This document shows, piece after piece, positions 33,280 through 41,301 of a DNA stretch of 49,083 bases (within the stretch, counting starts at the first letter, position 1; each line of letters begins with the position of its first letter). The notes beneath the pieces are model-generated. The model was not told where the DNA came from, did not search any database, and saw only the letters and a program-made list of their open reading frames with translations. Source of the stretch: Brasilonema sp. CT11. GTDB taxonomy: Bacteria; Cyanobacteriota; Cyanobacteriia; Cyanobacteriales; Nostocaceae. Position numbers and translations under genes: made by a program. The stretch spans positions 1 through 49,083 of the forward strand of contig NZ_JABXYX010000053.1 in the NCBI RefSeq assembly GCF_017982655.1, written 5' to 3'.

Positions 33280-33819
33280 TCACTTAAGTAACTGCGCACC
33301 GCCTTGTTTGGGTAGTCGTCTGGGAGTTGGGGTAGTTTTCTCTGGCGCTGATGAGGAAGGAGTGGGGGTAGAAGTTGGTGTACTTTGAGAATTAGGATTA
33401 AAAACATTTACTAAAGCTTGCACCAACGCATCCCGCTGGCGACGGTTTAGCCGTGCAATAACAGCGCGATCGCCATCAAAAGGATTTTTTTTCAGAGTAT
33501 CTTTCCCAGGATAAGTCGTTTCATACATCACTTCATTAGCACCCAGGTAATCAGCCAAAGTCAGCTTCCAATCCAGTCGATAGTTTGCTGGACGTCCCTT
33601 CAAATAGGAGTGATACCGTATCATACGACTGACCAAGGTGTTATTTTCTGAAACTTTGCCCGTTTCTTTGCTAATGTACTGATTTTCTCGGGGTAAGTCG
33701 GGTAATTGTTGATAAACTGCTTGCCAAGCATCACCAGGAATCGCTCTTTGAGCGTCAGCCGGTTGGGAAGAACTCAAAAGAAGTAGACTGATCAGTATTA
33801 TACCAACTCCCCTAATCAT
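33280..33819 (-). CDS. Secreted hypothetical protein
   Basis: I start this gene at the ATG at 33817-33819, giving 179 residues that begin MIRGVGIILISLLLLSS and end a signal peptide at PADAQ. A longer reading to 33969 adds 50 residues encoded by purine-rich low-complexity repeat and overlaps rpoZ by 14 nt, so it is probably artefactual. The mature part (about 75 residues of AWQAVYQQLPDLPRENQYI, LVSRMIRYHSYLKGRPANYR, LDWKLTLADYLGANE) is a compact domain I cannot name, followed by a Ser/Thr/Pro-rich tail. It lies downstream of rpoZ on the same strand. Confidence 0.75.
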   Translation of the reverse strand: MIRGVGIILISLLLLSSSQPADAQRAIPGDAWQAVYQQLPDLPRENQYISKETGKVSENNTLVSRMIRYHSYLKGRPANYRLDWKLTLADYLGANEVMYETTYPGKDTLKKNPFDGDRAVIARLNRRQRDALVQALVNVFNPNSQSTPTSTPTPSSSAPEKTTPTPRRLPKQGGAQLLK

Positions 33820-33824
33820 GTGCT

Positions 33825-33950
33825 GCAAGGGGAGATGGGGAGGGAGGGAGAGTGAGAAAAAGCGGGAGTAAGGGAGATGAGGGAGTATTTTCTTCCCCTG
33901 CTTCCCCAGCTCCCGATACTTCCTTGTCTCCTGCTTCTTTGCGGTAGACA
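33825..33950. repeat. Purine/pyrimidine-rich low-complexity repeat
   Basis: ggggagatggggagggagg..gagtgagaaaaagcgggag (about 33828-33880) is followed by cttcccctgcttccccagctcccg (about 33892-33920). It is intergenic filler of a kind frequent in Nostocales; related text occurs near 17815-17880 and 24058-24100. It lies between rpoZ and the secreted-protein gene. Confidence 0.6.
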
Positions 33951-33955
33951 TCACT

Positions 33956-34192
33956 CTAGACTTCACCAATAATTTCCGGTTGAGTCAGTTCATCAGACAT
34001 TTCAATAATTGCCCTCAGTACTGGCTTCATCATTGTATCATCTGGATTGTCAAAGTCTTCATAACGCCGACGCTTCGCACGATTTGCCACTTGAACTGTA
34101 ATGCGGTAGCGATTTGAGGCTGCACTAATTAGATCCTCAGCACGGTGCATAACTTGCGATTGAGTCGTCTCGAACTTAGAACGCTTTAGCAT
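33956..34192 (-). CDS. rpoZ: RNA polymerase omega subunit
   Basis: The 78-residue protein is the short cyanobacterial omega: it contains [35 protein letters not shown] and [15 protein letters not shown], the conserved segments by which omega clamps the beta' C-terminal region and aids polymerase assembly and sigma recruitment. The length is complete. It is single-copy in other cyanobacteria. The next gene on the same strand begins 136 nt downstream. Confidence 0.97.
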   Translation of the reverse strand: MLKRSKFETTQSQVMHRAEDLISAASNRYRITVQVANRAKRRRYEDFDNPDDTMMKPVLRAIIEMSDELTQPEIIGEV

Positions 34193-34343
34193 AAATTACT
34201 GGTTCAGTGAAGTCATTCTCTTCAGTTTAGCAGCAGCAACATGGTTACTGCCCCCTGTTAAGTTACAAGCAACCTTTCTGTTGATAGAGGCTGATACTTT
34301 TTTATCACTTTATAAATATTTTGTAACCTCATAACATTATCTC

Positions 34344-34763
34344 ATGCCTGACCTTGTTGACACTGCTATTAACGCCGGAAATTTCAATACGCTGGTGAAG
34401 GCGGTTGTTGCCGCAGAACTCGTAGAGATATTCAAAAGTTCAGGTCCTTATACAGTTTTTGCACCCACGGATGAGGCATTTAATAAGCTACCACCTGGAA
34501 CTTTAGATTCATTGCTGCAAGACATCCCCAAATTAAAAAATATTCTCATGTATCATGTAGCCTACGGGGATGCTATGTATGAAGATTTAATTGAAATTGA
34601 CCATGCTGAAACACTAGAGGGGTCAATTGTGGCAATTGATTCTGCTGATGGTAAAGTGAAAGTGAATGACGCCAATGTTGTCAAAACTGACATTATTACC
34701 GACAATGGCGTCATCCATGTTATAGATGCAGTGTTGATGCCTGCAATGATTGCAGGAAAATAG
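34344..34763 (+). CDS. Fasciclin (FAS1) domain protein
   Basis: A 139-residue single FAS1 domain with the H1 motif GPYTVFAPTDEAFNKLP, the central LKNILMYHVAYGDAMY and the H2 motif ITDNGVIHVIDAVLMP. No signal peptide precedes the domain (it begins MPDLVDTAINAGNFNTLVKA), as is usual for the short cyanobacterial FAS1 proteins. FAS1 domains mediate adhesion or small-molecule binding, but a cytoplasmic location is possible here. It is divergent from rpoZ. Confidence 0.93.
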   Translation: MPDLVDTAINAGNFNTLVKAVVAAELVEIFKSSGPYTVFAPTDEAFNKLPPGTLDSLLQDIPKLKNILMYHVAYGDAMYEDLIEIDHAETLEGSIVAIDSADGKVKVNDANVVKTDIITDNGVIHVIDAVLMPAMIAGK

Positions 34764-34810
34764 GAGTGCAATCTACTGCACTTCTGCAAGGGTAGGAGAA
34801 GTCAGCTGAC

Positions 34811-36274
34811 TTACCCTACACCTATAATGGAGCCTGAGCGTGGAGGAAGACTTAAAGTCAGACTCTTAGATTCTCCCTCAACACTCCACTTCACCTGTGC
34901 AGCGCCATACAAAAGCTTATTAGGTTGAGTGTTCAAATTTGTAATCTCAACATTCCCTTTTGCTTCAGCAGTACCAACGTTAACCGCAACAATCAATTCT
35001 TCTGTTCCCAAAACTCGCGCAAAGATATAGAGTTCTCCTTGAGCATATAGGACTTTGTAATCGCCTGTACGCAAACATGGGTAAGCATGTCTTATGGCAA
35101 TTAATTCGCGATGAGTCTTGAGAATTTCCATATCCCAATTAGCTTCTAGTGGAAAACCACGACGAGAGTCTGGATCTATCGCTCCTGGTAAACCAACTTC
35201 ATCACCATAATAGATACTGGAAGCACCAGGAAAGGTCAGAAGCAGTAAAGTTGCTAATTCTGAACTTGCTTTATCACCGCCAGCAATAGTCAGCAACCGT
35301 GCTGTATCGTGACTCGCAAGTAGATTTAGTTGAGTCAGTTGAATCTCCCAAGGGTAAAGTTTCAAGAGTCGTTCAATTTTCTCAGCATACTCAGGCGCGA
35401 ACAACGGTGGGTAGGGTTTGTAGTCGCGGCTTTGTACTTGTTCGAGAACAACGCGATCGCCAGCGGTAAAACCAATAGTTGGTCCTGCAAATAAATAATT
35501 CATCACCCCATCAAATTGAGTTCCATCCAACCATTGACGGGAGTCTCCCCAAACTTCGCCGACAATATAAGCTTCGGGATTAATAGCTTTGACTCGCTGA
35601 CGGAACTCTTGCCAAAAACCAGGAGTTCTAATTTCAAAAGGCACATCCAACCGCCAGCCGTCAATGCCGAATTTAATCCAATATTCGGCAATTTCCATGA
35701 TATACTCTCGCACTTGGGGGTTATCATGATTAAACGCTGGCAGTGCTCGATTGTCATTCCAACCCACATAATTAGCAGGAAACTCACCGTTGTAAGCAGA
35801 AACGGGCCATTTTTCTACTTTGAACCAATCTACCCAAGGTGAATGAGGACCATTTTCCAAAACATCGTGAAAAAAGAAGAATCCACGACTAGAATGGTTA
35901 AATACCCCATCCAGAACAACTTTAATATTCCGTGCGTGAGCTGCGTCTAGCAATTCCTTAAAAGCCGGGTTACCACCCAGCATTGGATCAACTTGATAAT
36001 AGTCGTGTGTGTGATACCGGTGATTGCAAGCTGACTGAAAGATTGGTGTGAAGTAAATGGCATTAATTCCCAAGTCTTGTATATAATCTAACTGCTCTAA
36101 AATCCCCCACAAATCTCCTCCCTTATAACCTTGGAGTGTGGGCATAGCTTCCCAATCTTCCCAAGCAGCATTTTGTAAAAGCCGTTTGCGGGGTTGTTTG
36201 CTTTTGGCAAACCGATCTGGAAAGATTTGGTAAAAAACAGCGTGTTTAACCCAGTCTGGTGTTTGAATATTCAT
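34811..36274 (-). CDS. GH13 alpha-amylase / neopullulanase-like glycosidase
   Basis: The 487-residue enzyme begins MNIQTPDWVKHAVFYQIFPD (start at 36272-36274; a nine-codon upstream extension to 36301 is less likely). The (beta/alpha)8 GH13 motifs are clear: DGVFNHSS (122-129), GWRLDVPFEI with the nucleophile Asp210, VGEVWG with the acid/base Glu240, and LASHDTAR with Asp323. YQIFPDRF and the DLWGILEQLDYIQDLGINAI segment match the neopullulanase/cyclomaltodextrinase group. Without a signal peptide it would act on maltodextrins in the cytoplasm. A C-terminal beta domain follows at about 400-487. Confidence 0.93.
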   Translation of the reverse strand: MNIQTPDWVKHAVFYQIFPDRFAKSKQPRKRLLQNAAWEDWEAMPTLQGYKGGDLWGILEQLDYIQDLGINAIYFTPIFQSACNHRYHTHDYYQVDPMLGGNPAFKELLDAAHARNIKVVLDGVFNHSSRGFFFFHDVLENGPHSPWVDWFKVEKWPVSAYNGEFPANYVGWNDNRALPAFNHDNPQVREYIMEIAEYWIKFGIDGWRLDVPFEIRTPGFWQEFRQRVKAINPEAYIVGEVWGDSRQWLDGTQFDGVMNYLFAGPTIGFTAGDRVVLEQVQSRDYKPYPPLFAPEYAEKIERLLKLYPWEIQLTQLNLLASHDTARLLTIAGGDKASSELATLLLLTFPGASSIYYGDEVGLPGAIDPDSRRGFPLEANWDMEILKTHRELIAIRHAYPCLRTGDYKVLYAQGELYIFARVLGTEELIVAVNVGTAEAKGNVEITNLNTQPNKLLYGAAQVKWSVEGESKSLTLSLPPRSGSIIGVG

Positions 36275-36449
36275 GAGTGATTCTCTATTTCTCCACAGCA
36301 ATAGTTGCAGATCTCTGGCTCTTACGACTCACACTTGTGGTAGAAAATTTAACGATTCTTCACAAGACTCCTAAATTTGCCTACTTCTTCACTCCCTGAT
36401 CTTTCGGTGGCATGCTTGAGCTAAAATACACTGTACTGTAGGCTGACGG

Positions 36450-36770
36450 TTAATGTGGAGAAACTAGCCTCAGTCCTATCACACCTATGATAATTAAACC
36501 AATGCAAGTGAGGCGGCGCACTTCAAGAGGTTCTTGAAATAAAACTATACTCAACAAAACCGTACCAACGGTTCCTATACCTGTCCAGATAGTGTAAGCA
36601 GTTCCAAGCGGTAGTGTACGCAGGGCTTTAGACAAAAAGGTGAAACTGAGTATCATAAGGGTAATAGTGGCGACACTAGAACCAAACTTAGTAAACCCTT
36701 GTGCATACTTCAAACTAATTGCCCACCCTACCTCAAATAAACCAGCAATAAAAAGATAGATCCACGCCAT
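36450..36770 (-). CDS. SMR-family exporter, SugE/Gdx-like
   Basis: A 106-residue, four-helix small multidrug resistance protein. I prefer the ATG at 36768-36770 (MAWIYLFIAGLFEVGW); six extra codons to 36788 are possible. The essential helix-1 Glu is in GLFEVGWAISLKYA, and WTGIGTVGTVLL in helix 3 fits the SugE/Gdx subtype, members of which export guanidinium. No guanidine riboswitch (ykkC classes) was recognised in the upstream 125 bp. It functions as an antiparallel dimer in the plasma membrane. Confidence 0.9.
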   Translation of the reverse strand: MAWIYLFIAGLFEVGWAISLKYAQGFTKFGSSVATITLMILSFTFLSKALRTLPLGTAYTIWTGIGTVGTVLLSIVLFQEPLEVRRLTCIGLIIIGVIGLRLVSPH

Positions 36771-36895
36771 GTGCTCGTTCCAATACATTACAACAATCTA
36801 AAACTGAGGAGTTTTACCCGAGTCACAGTAGGGATACTTTTTGCAACTACTTCAGTGTGCATTGTATTTAGTTTAACATCTAAGCAGTTTGTTGT

Positions 36896-37225
36896 CTATA
36901 ACGACATCTGCCTCATAATTTCAGCTTCCGACTTCCAAACAGATGCTGGGGATCGCCAGTAAAAACCATTTTCGCGTTCCATAAGCTGATAACCGATAAG
37001 TTCCCGTCGTAATGTCGCATAGTCAGGGTGATGACGCCCAATGATTTCATTCACTTGACGTTCTGTGTAAGTCACCTCTTGCTCAAATTTTCTCACTAAC
37101 CACCTGAGTACGACTAAGCGTTTTTTGCGGGAAGCAGGAATCTTTATCAGGCGTGTACCATCAAGATAATTTCTGAGTACTTTTTCTTCCCATGTTTCTA
37201 AATTGACATTTTTTATTTCTTGCAT
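36896..37225 (-). CDS. DUF2087 domain protein
   Basis: The protein (109 residues from the ATG at 37223-37225; four more codons are possible to 37237) has the DUF2087 pattern: FLDGTRL-like NYLDGTRLIKIPASRKKRLV, VLRWLVRKFEQ, YTERQVNEIIGRHHPDYATL and RRELIGYQLMEREN. It is a small, basic winged-helix-like domain, sometimes linked to transcriptional regulators; DNA binding is inferred, not shown. It lies 126 bp upstream of the SMR gene on the same strand and could regulate or co-transcribe with it. Confidence 0.85.
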   Translation of the reverse strand: MQEIKNVNLETWEEKVLRNYLDGTRLIKIPASRKKRLVVLRWLVRKFEQEVTYTERQVNEIIGRHHPDYATLRRELIGYQLMERENGFYWRSPASVWKSEAEIMRQMSL

Positions 37226-37237
37226 GCTGCACCCCAA

Positions 37238-37840
37238 TTAAGTAAGTACAAAAACTGTGGCCTTGTGTTAGCGTTGGAACATTAGAAAATATGAAAAGAA
37301 TACAGAAAACAGAATGGAGGATTAAACAATAACTATGTTTTGGAAAATGAATTAGCCATTGTGCCTCGTTTGTATAATTTTATAGACTTGTGTCACTCAG
37401 AATTTTTTAAAAAGTATTTTAAGCTACAGTTTTTTTGTGCATTTTCATATGTTTTTTCACTCCCTGTCTCAAAGTTAGTCTATATAACTGAAAATTGCTG
37501 TAAGTGTCTATGTTTAAAAAGCTAGGATAGAGCTTTTTTTCAACGAGTCCTCAGATTTGTTCAAATTTGAGCACAGTTTTGTCTAAAACTGCGTCCGGTG
37601 AAACAGTATTTCATGCTTTTGGTTAGGTAAAATCATCTATCATCTCAATTTTTCCAAGGCAAACTGGCTACGTCATCATTTGACTATAGTTATTTGGTGT
37701 TTATCAACACCAAAAGGTTGTGTTACATTAACTACTGAAATGACCGACTTCTTAAACAACTGAAGTTGATACACTAACTTGAGCGATTGCCTTGACTTAA
37801 CTTAACGTAGGTATGCAAATACTGCGCGGCAGGAATGCAA
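37238..37840. other. Intergenic region without a supportable gene
   Basis: This 600-bp AT-rich stretch between divergent genes contains a minor hairpin (CAGTTTT-GTCT-AAAACTG, near 37573-37590). A 61-codon ORF at 37340-37525 is not supported by composition or motifs. The promoter of the WD40 gene is presumably in the last 100 bp. Confidence 0.4.
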
Positions 37841-39601
37841 ATGGATTGGATTAGCTTACTAAAGGCTCAACAAGCTGATTTCCTTCAACGAATCAAAAAA
37901 CCTAAGACTTACGATCTTTTTTTGCTGGAAAGTCAAGTCAAAGGTTGCCATAGCGAAATTATGGCATTTTGGGGCGAATCATTGGCAAAACTGCTGGAGA
38001 TTGCTTGCAAACAAGCAGAAATTATCGCCAAAAATCCCCCTCCGACACCGCCTGAATATCCTGATTCTCCTGACTGGGCAATTCCCTTTCCAAGATACTT
38101 CCAGCACCAAGCGGAAGATTATCTTTTGCGAGAGCAAATTGTTGAGCGAGTCATGAGCGATCGCCTAGGCAAGCAGGTGAAAAAAGTGGCACAAGATAGC
38201 TTGAACAATATAGTTCTAGATGATGAGGGAAATTTACGTGGTGAAAGCAAATTTCCCTACGTGCTTAGCTTAAATCCCAAAGTCAGTCTTCAGGTTTATG
38301 CTGCTGATGGAGAAAGTTTTAACAGTATCAAAAAAGACAAAGTTAGATGGTCGATCACACAAGAAGATTTAAAAAATCATCAAGTCTTAATTTTTCTATG
38401 TTTGTTTTACCCATTTACTGGTCAAAGAGGCTATGAGAAGCAAGCGATAATAGCAGGTTTTTTACCCACAAATCAAATTGAATTTAGTGAGCCAAAACTA
38501 TACATTACCCCAAGTCAGTTGTTATACGCGGGAGGGCTAAGTTGGTATTTGGAATCATTGAGTACTCACAAAGACAAGGTACGAGTCTTGAATGAAATTG
38601 TGATCACAGAAACAATTCAGACTTTACCATCAGACCATCCACTCAAGACAATAGTAGGTGAGTGGGAATGCTGGCAGACCTTAAAAGGACATACCAGGGG
38701 AATTAATTGCCTAGCCTTCAGTCAGAGGGGTAACAACAGGAACACATCTCCTCTTGTAGCAAGTGGTAGTCGTGGGGAAACAAAGTTATGGGATTTGACC
38801 AAAGGTGAGTTAGTAGGGACATTATCAGAACATCCTTGGATTTTTTCTGGGTTAGTTGATGAAGTGAATTCGCTGGCTTTCAGTCCAGATGGGCAGACAT
38901 TAGTCAGTGCTGGTGCAGACTCCACAATTAAACTTTGGCACGTAGGGGCACAAGACTTGATTGATATTTTGCACAAACATAATGGAATGGTGCGGTGTGT
39001 TGCCTTTACTCCAGATGGACGAATGTTAGCAACTGGGGGCGATGATAGAACAATTATGTTTTGGGACTTGATGCAGCGTCAGGTTGCTACTGCTTTATCT
39101 TTAGAAGATACAGCAGCCCATTCACTAGCGTTGAGTCCTGATGGACAAACTCTGATCACAGGGAGTTACCGCAAAATTAAAGTCTGGCGTATCTGCCAAC
39201 AGGAAAGTCAGATACCTTTCGCTCCCGAGTTATTGCACTCATTTACAGGTCATTCCCATATTATTCGTTCCTTGGCTGTCACTACGGATGGCAAAATTTT
39301 AGTCAGTGGTAGTCGAGATAAAACGATTAAAATTTGGCACTTAGAAAATGGGGAATTACTTCACACCCTCAACGGACACAGGGACGGAGTGTACGCTATT
39401 GCGTTGAGTCCTGAAGGACAAATTATTGCCAGTGGCAGTGCAGATAAAACGATTAAATTGTGGCATGTAGAAACGGGAGAATTGCTCGGTACATTTACAG
39501 GTCACACACACACGGTAACAGCATTGGCTTTTACTGCTTCAGGGGAACTATTGGTGAGTGGGAGTTTAGATAAGACGATTAAAATTTGGCAACGAAGTTA
39601 A
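37841..39601 (+). CDS. WD40 repeat protein with unique N-terminal domain
   Basis: I start at the ATG at 37841, which has AGGA six nt upstream; an ATG at 37835 overlaps that site. The 586-residue protein has a 270-residue N-terminal region that I do not recognise (MDWISLLKAQQADFLQRIKK, FPRYFQHQAEDYLLREQIVE, a Pro-rich NPPPTPPEYPDSPDW segment) and then seven WD40 blades, e.g. LVSGSRDKTIKIWHLENGEL, forming a complete propeller. No NTPase, kinase or peptidase motif is seen. It may be a soluble scaffold. The three last blades (residues about 465-586) are more regular than the first. Confidence 0.9.
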   Translation: MDWISLLKAQQADFLQRIKKPKTYDLFLLESQVKGCHSEIMAFWGESLAKLLEIACKQAEIIAKNPPPTPPEYPDSPDWAIPFPRYFQHQAEDYLLREQIVERVMSDRLGKQVKKVAQDSLNNIVLDDEGNLRGESKFPYVLSLNPKVSLQVYAADGESFNSIKKDKVRWSITQEDLKNHQVLIFLCLFYPFTGQRGYEKQAIIAGFLPTNQIEFSEPKLYITPSQLLYAGGLSWYLESLSTHKDKVRVLNEIVITETIQTLPSDHPLKTIVGEWECWQTLKGHTRGINCLAFSQRGNNRNTSPLVASGSRGETKLWDLTKGELVGTLSEHPWIFSGLVDEVNSLAFSPDGQTLVSAGADSTIKLWHVGAQDLIDILHKHNGMVRCVAFTPDGRMLATGGDDRTIMFWDLMQRQVATALSLEDTAAHSLALSPDGQTLITGSYRKIKVWRICQQESQIPFAPELLHSFTGHSHIIRSLAVTTDGKILVSGSRDKTIKIWHLENGELLHTLNGHRDGVYAIALSPEGQIIASGSADKTIKLWHVETGELLGTFTGHTHTVTALAFTASGELLVSGSLDKTIKIWQRS

Positions 39602-39747
39602 GAAAATAACTGCAAAAACCTAACTTTTTCCGTTATATTTGTTTGCTCACAAACAATCTTTATAAAGTACTGGTTTTTTTGCAGGTGACTTGGGGCGGCA
39701 CATTTTTGAAGAAAGCTTCCCCTGCAAAGTCTTAGGAACACAATCTT

Positions 39748-39767
39748 GCGCAAAGCTTGCTTTGCGC
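39748..39767. repeat. Perfect 8-bp hairpin GCGCAAAG-CTTG-CTTTGCGC
   Basis: The palindrome lies about 150 bp after the WD40 gene and 100 bp before the small membrane protein gene. It is probably an interspersed palindrome; a terminator role for the WD40 gene cannot be excluded. No other feature is apparent in 39602-39839. Confidence 0.6.
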
Positions 39768-39866
39768 CTTGACAATGCGTCTGAGTAGCTAGTCTTTCCG
39801 GAATAGAAAGAGTGTGGGTTGTATCATACTTTGTCGGCACACTCTAATTAATCTTGATTACTAACT

Positions 39867-40091
39867 ATGAAACTCAACAAAAAGCAACTTGATTTACTTG
39901 GAACTTTCCTGGGTGTTGTTGCAGGTGTTTCCACTGTCCTCACTACCCAAGGGGTTATTGATCAGAAAGTTGGCGGTAGCGTTGGTGGTATTGCTACTGT
40001 TTTGCTAGGGGTTGTTGTCCAAAGACCGACCGATGCAGAACCAACCACTCAACAAGTAGAACAAGAAGAAGTCAAACAAACAAAAGTTTAA
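39867..40091 (+). CDS. Small glycine-rich membrane protein, copy 1 (74 aa)
   Basis: The 74-residue protein has two hydrophobic, glycine-rich helices (about 9-29, LLGTFLGVVAGVSTVLTTQG, and 35-51, VGGSVGGIATVLLGVVV), and a hydrophilic Gln/Glu-rich tail. The size and hairpin membrane topology are holin-like, but this is only a shape argument. It differs from the copy at 40859 by two residues (Asn4/Asp and Thr26/Ser). Most nucleotide changes are silent, suggesting both copies are under selection. Function unknown. Confidence 0.7.
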   Translation: MKLNKKQLDLLGTFLGVVAGVSTVLTTQGVIDQKVGGSVGGIATVLLGVVVQRPTDAEPTTQQVEQEEVKQTKV

Positions 40092-40241
40092 CGAATATTG
40101 TGACTGCAACGAAGCACAATGCCCTAACGGGCTATTGGGCAATCAACTATTACTAACTTTATATAAATCAATCAGTTGAAGACATTTTTAGTTACTTAAC
40201 TGTGATTTGAGGCAAGTTGCAGGTGAAAAAATTTAGGAGAA

Positions 40242-40277
40242 AAAAGCGATCGCACTTCCTTTTGAGCGATCGCTTTT
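40242..40277. terminator. Bidirectional HIP1-armed terminator hairpin, copy 1
   Basis: AAAAGCGATCGC (40242-40253), loop ACTTCCTTTTGA (40254-40265), GCGATCGCTTTT (40266-40277). It has A- and T-runs on the two sides, between convergent genes, as expected for an intrinsic terminator used from both sides. The loop is the exact reverse complement of the one in copy 2 at 41235-41270. Confidence 0.85.
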
Positions 40278-40308
40278 CAATGATCAATATAGATTCAATC
40301 CAAAATCC

Positions 40309-40612
40309 CTAAACCAACAAACTTTGCATCAAGGGCTTATCTTCTGATATCTTACCCGTGCGCAACCATTGCGCTAGTTCAGCGGGTGGTTTGGCTTGGT
40401 TGAGGCGTTCCCGTAGTTGTGCGCCTTCGAGAATTTCCTTTTGCAACAAATCCTGTGCAGTCTCCTCCAGTAAGTCGCGGTTTTCTTGCAAAATACTCAA
40501 GGCAATATGGTGAGTATTATCTACTATTTGCTTCACCTCGCGATCAATTTTTTTGGCGACTTCCGGACTCATTGAACGATGCGGGTTACCATATCCTTCA
40601 AGAAACTATTGT
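40309..40612 (-). pseudogene. ftsH 3' fragment from duplication
   Basis: It encodes the last 87-100 residues of FtsH (for example [20 protein letters not shown] and [20 protein letters not shown]) and is about 92% identical to the end of the intact gene at 41302. Reading further upstream gives Q[20 protein letters not shown], i.e. a TAG replaces a Gln codon, and the homology ends near 40612, so AAA and protease domains are absent. The ATG at 40570-40572 is only an Ile-to-Met change, not a natural start. It is a fragment made by tandem duplication and probably not expressed. Confidence 0.9.
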
Positions 40613-40831
40613 CTGTTGGGAACTCTAAAAGGTATGGTCTTCGTTCTTTCAAAAGATCGAAATATGACTTTTAGTGGCACTATCCGACCCGTTTATATCC
40701 CCTTTGTGCATAAGTTAGTTTCACTCTCCACTATTAACAATCAGAAGGAACACAAACAAGCTAAACCTTTGGCTCAACTTAATAGATGGGTTTTATCTCA
40801 GCTATTAACTTGATATCTATTTTTATCAGTA
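40613..40831. other. Unique spacer between the duplicated segments
   Basis: 219 bp not found elsewhere in the window. It contains an 86-codon ORF reading (40553-40813) that I do not support. It probably marks an insertion or replacement at the duplication junction, because the spacer is related neither to internal ftsH nor to the DNA left of copy 1. Confidence 0.55.
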
Positions 40832-40858
40832 AACTCTCATTAACTTTGATTATCCACT

Positions 40859-41083
40859 ATGAAACTCGACAAAAAGCAACTTGATTTACTTGGAACTTTC
40901 CTGGGTGTTGTTGCAGGTGTTTCCACTGTTCTCTCTACCCAAGGAGTTATTGATCAGAAAGTTGGCGGTAGCGTTGGTGGTATTGCTACTGTTTTGCTAG
41001 GGGTTGTTGTCCAAAGACCAACCGATGCAGAACCAACTACTCAACAAGTAGAACAGGAAGAAGTCAAACAAACAAAAGTTTAA
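40859..41083 (+). CDS. Small glycine-rich membrane protein, copy 2 (74 aa)
   Basis: Same protein as at 39867 except Asp4 and Ser26: two Gly-rich membrane helices, then an acidic/Gln-rich tail (TTQQVEQEEVKQTKV). It converges with intact ftsH across 218 bp containing the HIP1 hairpin. Being next to a membrane protease could be incidental or functional; nothing in the sequence decides. No family was recognised. Confidence 0.72.
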   Translation: MKLDKKQLDLLGTFLGVVAGVSTVLSTQGVIDQKVGGSVGGIATVLLGVVVQRPTDAEPTTQQVEQEEVKQTKV

Positions 41084-41234
41084 CGAATATTGTGACTGCA
41101 ACGAAGCACAATGCCCTAACGGGCTATTGGGCAATCAACTATTACTAACTTTATATAAATCAACCAGTTGAAGACATTTGTAGTTACTTAACTGTGATTT
41201 GAGGCAAGTTGCAGGTAAAAAAATTTAGGAGAAA

Positions 41235-41270
41235 AAAAGCGATCGCTCAAAAGGAAGTGCGATCGCTTTT
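41235..41270. terminator. Bidirectional HIP1-armed terminator hairpin, copy 2
   Basis: AAAAGCGATCGC (41235-41246), loop TCAAAAGGAAGT (41247-41258), GCGATCGCTTTT (41259-41270). Arms are identical to copy 1, but the loop is inverted. It lies 32 nt beyond the ftsH stop and 150 nt beyond the small gene. Confidence 0.85.
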
Positions 41271-41301
41271 CAATAATCAATATAGATTCAATCCAAAATC
41301 C

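Larger units (their letters stand above)
39840..40612. repeat. Duplicated segment, copy 1 (small gene plus ftsH 3' fragment)
   Basis: About 773 bp are nearly identical to 40832-41605: offset 992 up to the hairpin and 993 beyond it, because copy 2 has an extra A in the A-run. The unit covers the last 27 bp before the small membrane protein gene, that gene, the intergenic hairpin and the 3' end of ftsH. Homology ends abruptly near 40612 on the right. Left of both copies the sequences differ. Confidence 0.93.

Noticed and set aside
36771-36895. Guanidine riboswitch upstream of the SugE/Gdx-like gene
   Set aside because: None of the conserved ykkC-class motifs could be found by eye; only a short hairpin near 36810-36830 is present.
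37340-37525. 61-codon plus-strand ORF
   Set aside because: AT-rich, Phe/Cys-rich translation without a ribosome binding site or recognisable pattern.
40553-40813. 86-codon plus-strand ORF across the duplication junction
   Set aside because: It begins inside the ftsH fragment (antisense) and continues into unique spacer, with no coding character.
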